The notes beneath the pieces were generated by a model. That model saw only the letters and a program-made list of their open reading frames with translations, made no database searches and was not told the DNA's origin. From Euperipatoides rowelli (taxonomy: Eukaryota; Onychophora; Udeonychophora; Euonychophora; Peripatopsidae): a stretch of DNA of 11,390 nucleotides. Both the position numbers and the translations under genes were made by a program. Positions 6,656 through 11,390 of the stretch are shown piece by piece. The DNA lies in NCBI GenBank assembly GCA_003024985.2, contig PXIH01S0023170.1, one strand, 5' to 3'. The stretch's first letter is position 1; each line of letters opens with the position of its first letter.

Positions 6656-8112
6656 AATAATATTGTATAATTATGATTTTTTTAAATATTATTCTACTAA
6701 GCTACATTTTCAAATTATTGGTTTTACTAAATAAAATTCAGTTTGGGCAATTACTTTTCTTAAAAGTATTTTTTAATGGAAATACATTTTTAAAATATTT
6801 TTAATTCAGCTCAATTTCAATACTCATTACTTTCCTTTATAATGTGTTTTTCATTTAATCAAGTGCAAAGTCATTGTTTTCTCGGGTTCTTATGTAAAAG
6901 GGATCCTTATTGGACAATTATATTAAAGAACAGTCATGTGACACTGACTCAGGATATTCTATTTTACAGTATGTAAAACACAACCAAAAACAGTCCTATA
7001 AAATGTGGGATTTGTGTTCACAGTTGCCACAATAAATAATCATTTTCTACTAAACTAGGCATCTGTTTATATTTTGTATATTATTTAATGTTTTTAAAAT
7101 GTTACTGGCATTTCAAAACATAAATTTTATTAATTGTTTTTAACAAATATTTTTGCATATGCAATATTAGTAAGGCTATTAAAGGAAAACCTGTTTGGCA
7201 TTTTTGTAGGTGGCAACAGGAGACTCACCTACTGATAACCTAATTGGATAAAAAGTTTTGCAGTTTGTCCTGGAAGTGTTTAGATGTCAATTAGCTATTT
7301 AAGTTTAGTTTACAAAACTCAAAAGATTGACATACAATTGGAATCAAAGAAAATAGCTTAGCTTTGGGGGGAGGGGGGGAGGGAGGTTACATTTTTCCAC
7401 TACGGTACTTTGTAATTGTATTATTGGTGTTAGAAAATTATACACGTAATTAAAAATAATATAAGCAATTTTCTTTTCTAAACAGCTATAAATGGGCCTA
7501 ACTTTAGAATGAAAAAAGCTGAAATAGGCCTAAGCTATTTAACGTGAGTTTAAATATTTTTTCTAATATTTATTTTGATAATACTTTATTTTAAGAAAAA
7601 TGTCACTAATGCCATTGTTGGATTAGAAGGCAATATATTAGGAAGCCTTTGAAATATTGCTTTATTGTTAATGCCAATATTTAAATTTTTAAAGGTTATC
7701 AAAGTTTGATGAGTAAAGCTTTAGAGGAATTAAATACAATTTTTTACCACATATTTTACAGTTAAAAACAGGAATGTTTTAGAATACCATCATCTGTCTG
7801 GAGCTTATTGGGTTTACGTTCTTGTTGTAGACTCCCTCCATATGGTAAGGAGAAGCGGGGTTTTGAATCAGCAAAGATTTTATAAATGATAGCCTATACC
7901 CTATTTCGTAATAGACCTGACCTACGTAATCCGTAATGGTCTCCCCAGCTACAACAACCTTTCAGAATGGGGAGTAGGAAATGGAAATACTAACAACTAA
8001 ACTAAGTATTATAATAATGACCTAAGATAGTGTCTTGTTCTTATAAGATATATTTATATTTATACTTCCCCTTCAGTTAATTATCCCTACTGCATTCCTT
8101 CATTTATATTTA
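6656..8112. other. AT-rich, probably intronic, no recognised gene
   Basis: Short frames only, with frequent stops on both strands. I looked on the minus strand for the exon preceding the one at 6465-6627 and did not find a convincing candidate. The one distinctive item is a G-rich run at 7366-7386. Confidence 0.6.
7366..7386 (+). other. G-run able to form a G-quadruplex
   Basis: Runs of 6, 7, 3 and 2 G are separated by single A bases, enough for four stacked G-triplets with one-base loops. It stands out in DNA that is otherwise strongly AT-rich. On the minus strand, the sense strand of the inferred transporter gene, it is a C-run. Confidence 0.6.
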
Positions 8113-8882
8113 TTTGGCCAATGTATTCTAATTTTTTCTTTAGATAGTATCTCTCAGGAGATATTATTGGTTTGCAGGGTGTAATAATACAACTCAAAAT
8201 ATAAAATGGTTTCACCACTCAAATATTCCCTAATATATTGTATAGGTTACTGTATATCTTCAATAGTATCCAATATAAGGATTAAAGGAAAAAAAACTAA
8301 GCTATAGGAATTATCTTCAAATAAATATATCTCAGTTTATTTCTTATTTACAAATTCAATGTAAATGGTATACATTCCATGAATATACTCATCAGGAATA
8401 TAAGATAAGAAGCTACAAGAATATACACAAGGTTTTGTGTAACATTAGAAAATATATAACTAAATATCAACAAACAACTATTGGTATTATCAACTGATAA
8501 CGTACTATGGATCCACCTACTCTAATATCAGACTTAGAGGACTTACTCCCAGTCTAATAGGTGTAGAAGAATCTGAAGTGAAAACAATATGAAAATAATA
8601 CTTACTAAAAATAAAATATATCTGCCTAGTAATAAGTAATAACACTGTAATCTAGTATTATGCTTATACTAGTAAGTAGTAATTATCAGAGTTACCTCAG
8701 AATCAAATACTTCTATAGTCCTGAGTATAGTAAAAGAATATAAGCCAGCAAGGCTTATGGTATATTACCCGCGTAGTCTAATCAAAACAAAATGTATAAA
8801 AATTTGGTTATCCCATAAATAGTGTCTACCCAAATCACCATTATTGAGATCTCAATATTTATACCCCCAGAAATAATCAGAA
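8113..8882. repeat. Direct repeat, long copy (770 bp)
   Basis: The copy starts tttggccaatg and ends aataatcagaa. It aligns with 9406-9839 in the same orientation over two blocks, 8113 to about 8435 and about 8757 to 8882, with shared words such as tgcagggtgtaataatac and tgtataaaaatttggtta. Identity looks above 90 percent by eye. It has no long frame. It may be a transposable element fragment, but no terminal inverted repeats or target duplication were recognised. Confidence 0.85.
8436..8756. other. 321 bp segment present only in the long repeat copy
   Basis: The segment is bounded by near-identical words, caaggttt at 8428-8435 and caaggctt at 8749-8756; the short copy has caaggttt once, at 9706-9713. 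This is the signature of a deletion between short direct repeats in the short copy, or less likely of an insertion in the long copy. At its right edge ataagcc and ggcttat (8740-8758) form a 7 bp stem with a five-base loop. Confidence 0.7.
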
Positions 8883-8953
8883 GCTTCTGCAATAGAACCC
8901 CGCCTATGCATATACACCAGGATAATTAGTTAATATACCAGAAAGTAGGAGTG

Positions 8954-9405
8954 ACCTCTGGTGACCAATGTTGGTAAGAGATTTATGTCAGTATATTGCC
9001 AAGTATATTTTACATTAAAAAAAAAATCTAAAATAAAATAACTGATTCCCTTTCAACTACCAACCAATCAGAGCAGCTGTCCCCTAGTATATATTAGGTT
9101 CTCCCTTAAAGCTCAAACAAGAAAGAATGAGTCTTGAATTAAGTTCAAGTTTAATTGTCAGAAAAAAAATAATAGTCACTCACACTTCCCAGCAAACTTC
9201 CCGGGTGTATATATTTCACATTTAGTAATCTACTTACCGGTATTGTATATTGATACAGGCAAAATATTTTTGGTTCTCTAGTGACAAAATATATGTATAA
9301 TAGATGGTATATACATCTCTGCACTGGGCTATTATCTTATGCACAATTAAAACAAAATAATCGCTTAAGGTATTAAAAGCACGATGAAGTTATGACGTAA
9401 TAACT
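8954..9405 (-). mobile_element. Candidate solo or remnant LTR with PBS-like sequence
   Basis: On the minus strand the sequence reads ctcttaccaaca, then t, then tggtcaccagaggtc. An LTR ending in CA followed by TGG within one or two bases is the usual layout of a Gypsy or BEL 5' LTR and its tRNA-primed site. The LTR would run from 8969 to roughly 9405, where the second direct-repeat copy begins. A CCAAT-like ctgattggttgg and a TATA-like tatata lie inside on the same strand. No partner LTR, gag or pol is visible nearby, and the distal boundary is not independently defined. Confidence 0.35.
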
Positions 9406-9839
9406 TTTGGTCAATGGATTCTAATTTTTTCTTTAGATAGTATGTCTTAGGAGATATTATTTGATTTGCAGGGTGTAATAATACAACTCAATATATGAAA
9501 TGGTTTCACCACTCGAATATTTCCTAATATCTTCTATCATGTATAGTATCCAATATAAGGATTAAAGAAAACACTAAGATATAGGAATTATCTTCAAAAT
9601 AAATATATCTCAGTTTATTTCATATTTACAAATTCAATATAAATGGTATACATTCCATGAATATACTCATCAGGAATATGAGATAAGAAGCTACAAGAAT
9701 ATACACAAGGTTTATGGTATATTACCCACGTAGTCTAATCAAAACAAAATGTATAAAAATTTGGTTATCCCAGAAATAGTGTCTACCCAAATCACCACTA
9801 TTGAGATCTTAATATTCATACTCCCAGAAATAATCAGAA
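9406..9839. repeat. Direct repeat, short copy (434 bp)
   Basis: It matches 8113-8882 in the same orientation, lacking the internal 321 bp and differing in a small stretch near 9525-9545. Its left edge abuts the candidate LTR. The end, aataatcagaa at 9829-9839, coincides with the end of homology in the long copy, which suggests a real repeat boundary. Confidence 0.85.
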
Positions 9840-10002
9840 AATATTGCAAAATTGATTATTACACATTTTGTGTATCTGGTCAATAGCGTAGTCGATTTCA
9901 CATGTTGTTACACTTAGGGTTTAGGGTCAAAGTTATTGTTAGTAATGTAATGAAATATTCTAAATTTTATAAATAATTTAGTTGTTCGTTTTGACTTTAG
10001 TA

Positions 10003-10121
10003 TGTTGTTGCAATATTTTTATAATACCAGACGTAAATTAGTGATAATAATAGATTCATTCNTGTTGTTGCAATATTTTTATAATACCAGACGTAAATTA
10101 GTGATAATAATAGATTCATTC
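10003..10121. repeat. Exact 59 bp tandem duplication joined by one N
   Basis: Positions 10003-10061 and 10063-10121 are identical, starting tgttgttgcaatattttt and ending tagattcattc. A single undetermined base separates them, giving a period of exactly 60. Perfect identity with an N at the joint suggests two contig ends that overlap but were not merged, rather than a biological tandem repeat. Confidence 0.9.
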
Positions 10122-10194
10122 CTAATTTCAAAAATATTGAATTACTGAAAAAAAAAATACGGTAGGCCTAATTCAATATTTCGAAATTAGGAAT
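10118..10194. repeat. Hairpin with 26 bp stem
   Basis: The left arm at 10118-10144 (attcctaatttc...gaatta) pairs with 10169-10194 (taattc...gaaattaggaat), apart from a one-base gap and about one mismatch. The loop is 24 bases with a run of A. It overlaps the last bases of the 59 bp duplication. It could be a small MITE core or a stand-alone palindrome. Confidence 0.8.
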
Positions 10195-10619
10195 GTGTCT
10201 GCTAATTATCGTTAATTTAAGTCTGGATTTGGCGGCCATGTTGGAAACGGGTATCCGTAAACTGTAATTGTGTCCCAAAATAGGATATAGAGACTAGTAA
10301 CATCTAATTAATCGATGTATCGAATAGAAATTAACACAAGAAAATAAAAAAGAAATTGACTAGATTAACACAAGTTAGCCTATAACATTAGTAAAGGATC
10401 AAAATAAATAGGTAAAAACTACTGTATATAACAAATGAAGGATAAGTTAACCAGCAAACTCAAATTAATGTATTCATTATGTTTATCATTGTTGGCACTG
10501 GTGAAGTTGCTTATCTCTTTGTTCTAATGAAATTATTAAAATATTTATCGGCTGTTCTGGTTTTATGCTCAGAAAATGAACCGCATTTAGGCGATAAGTA
10601 GGAATCTTTTTTTTTTTAT
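10195..10619. other. AT-rich stretch without a recognised gene
   Basis: No long frame or repeat copy is seen. The locally GC-rich word ggcggccatgttgg at about 10230-10243 and a T-run at about 10608-10617 are the only notable items. Confidence 0.55.
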
Positions 10620-11085
10620 AAAAAATGAATGAGAGAATTTCTTAAGTGCTTTTAATCTCCTATTTTTGAAAGAGGTTAATTTCTAGAGCATTTTCATAAT
10701 TAACATTTGCAGACCCTAAAATTAGTTTTAGAGCTCTTTTTTGCATATTTTCAATGTCTTTGCTTTGAACTGCTGTAAGAGAACTCGACCAAGCATACGA
10801 GCAGTATTCGAGGCATTGCCTTAGATAACATATACAAATCTATGTGTAATTATATTAATATTAATACATTTCAAATTATACAATATGAAAAATCTTTTAT
10901 TTAATTTCCCTACTATATAATTGATATGTTTATCCCATTTGAGATATGCTTGTATGTAAATTCCCAATATTGGCGCCTTTGAAAAATTGTGTAGCATATA
11001 ATGAGATTTTTCAGAGTTAATTAACATACCATATTTTTGTGAAACTATACAATTATGTCCAGCGGTTAGAAAATTATTACAATAT
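10620..11085 (-). pseudogene. Broken non-LTR retrotransposon reverse transcriptase, C-terminal part
   Basis: Read on the minus strand, SQKYGMLINSEKSHYML (about 11047-10997) matches the late palm region of LINE reverse transcriptases. LGIYIQAYLKWDKHI and NYIVGKLNKRFFILYNLK follow in the same frame, the usual LG-x-x-I-D-x-x-L-x-W-x-x-HI block. After a frameshift near 10815, EYCSYAWSSSLT and IENMQKRALKLILGS follow, the C-terminal block of CR1/Jockey-type ORF2 proteins. A second shift near 10663 leads to RRLKALKKFSHS. Two frameshifts and an apparent small deletion before LGIYI show that it is dead. The catalytic YADD-type motif would lie further upstream and is not seen. The precise clade cannot be settled by eye. 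Confidence 0.82.
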
Positions 11086-11119
11086 AAACGGTCTCACAGG
11101 TAATGATACAGAAACATTA

Positions 11120-11390
11120 TCATGCAAAGGTTCAACTATTGATAAATTGTTTGGGTCCAAAACATTTTGAATTGTTGTCAATCTCACGGCACCAGATCGA
11201 TCAGATTCTAAACCTTCTAGTGAATTAATTGATATAGTAAAAATTCAGCTTATTCCAAAGAAAAACATTTTAACTGAGCAGCACAAATTTTTTTCTTAAG
11301 TTCAAACTGCAGGTGAATCAATTTCAGATTTTATTACCACTCTTAAACAATGTGTAAAATCTGCCGAATTTAATTGCTCATGTAATAATG
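11120..11390 (+). pseudogene. Broken Gypsy-type Gag fragment
   Basis: In the frame of position 11171 the translation reads VVNLTAPDRSDSKPSSELIDIV, then KIQLIPKKNILTEQHKF and, after a stop, GESISDFITTLKQCVKSAEF. This follows the capsid pattern of metazoan Ty3/Gypsy Gags: L-x-x-P-x-x-P-x-x-x-x-x-x-E-L, then LxPKxxxxxExxKF, then GESIxDFxxxLKxxxxxCxF. In-frame stops at 11168-11170 and 11297-11299 break it. The right end leaves the window. The left boundary against the LINE remnant falls between about 11085 and 11120 and is not sharply defined. Confidence 0.8.

Noticed and set aside
7210-7260. Possible preceding exon of the transporter on the minus strand, with a gtgagt donor at about 7224-7229
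   Set aside because: The upstream translation contains stops and does not resemble an SV2-like sequence.
8113-9839. The direct repeats as the two LTRs of a short element
   Set aside because: Their ends lack TG...CA, and no primer site or polypurine tract adjoins them in a consistent orientation.

Overview
The window is eukaryotic, very probably from an arthropod and plausibly an insect. It is AT-rich with long non-coding stretches, holds one spliced exon of a synaptic-vesicle-2-like transporter, and carries remnants of Copia, Gypsy and non-LTR retrotransposons. The word taggccta recurs, which in my experience is common in some hemipteran genomes but is weak evidence. Scattered N bases indicate a draft assembly. 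No bacterial gene, rRNA, tRNA or CRISPR array is visible.

Layout. Positions 1-1530 hold a decayed, plus-strand Copia pol pseudogene (integrase core, then the linker toward reverse transcriptase). It is broken by a roughly 195 bp insertion at 262-455 and by a four-unit tandem array with palindromic cores at 941-1095. Positions 1560-2358 hold no gene that I can see. Positions 2359-6385 are a nested structure: a long hairpin (fold-back or MITE-like) element of about 309 bp was split by a Copia LTR retrotransposon at 2460-6171. That Copia element has both LTRs, a target-site duplication, a primer-binding site for an internal part of initiator tRNA-Met, a polypurine tract and two open frames (gag, then protease-integrase). 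It has no reverse transcriptase or RNase H, and the integrase catalytic Glu is Lys.

At 6465-6627, minus strand, sits a 163 bp exon with clean splice sites coding for part of an SV2/SVOP-like major facilitator protein. It is the only host coding sequence recognised, so the nested elements on one side and the repeats on the other are best read as intronic.

Positions 8113-9839 hold two copies of one direct repeat; the second lacks an internal 321 bp. A candidate minus-strand LTR with an adjoining PBS-like sequence lies between them. Positions 10003-10121 are an exact tandem duplication joined by a single N, probably an assembly seam, followed by a 26 bp stem hairpin at 10118-10194. The right edge holds a broken minus-strand non-LTR reverse transcriptase tail (10620-11085) beside a broken plus-strand Gypsy-type gag fragment (11120-11390, continuing past the window).

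The most notable system is the 3.7 kb Copia derivative. It keeps the parts for particle assembly, priming and integration-site recognition, but lacks the polymerase, so it could move only if another Copia element supplied the missing enzymes.
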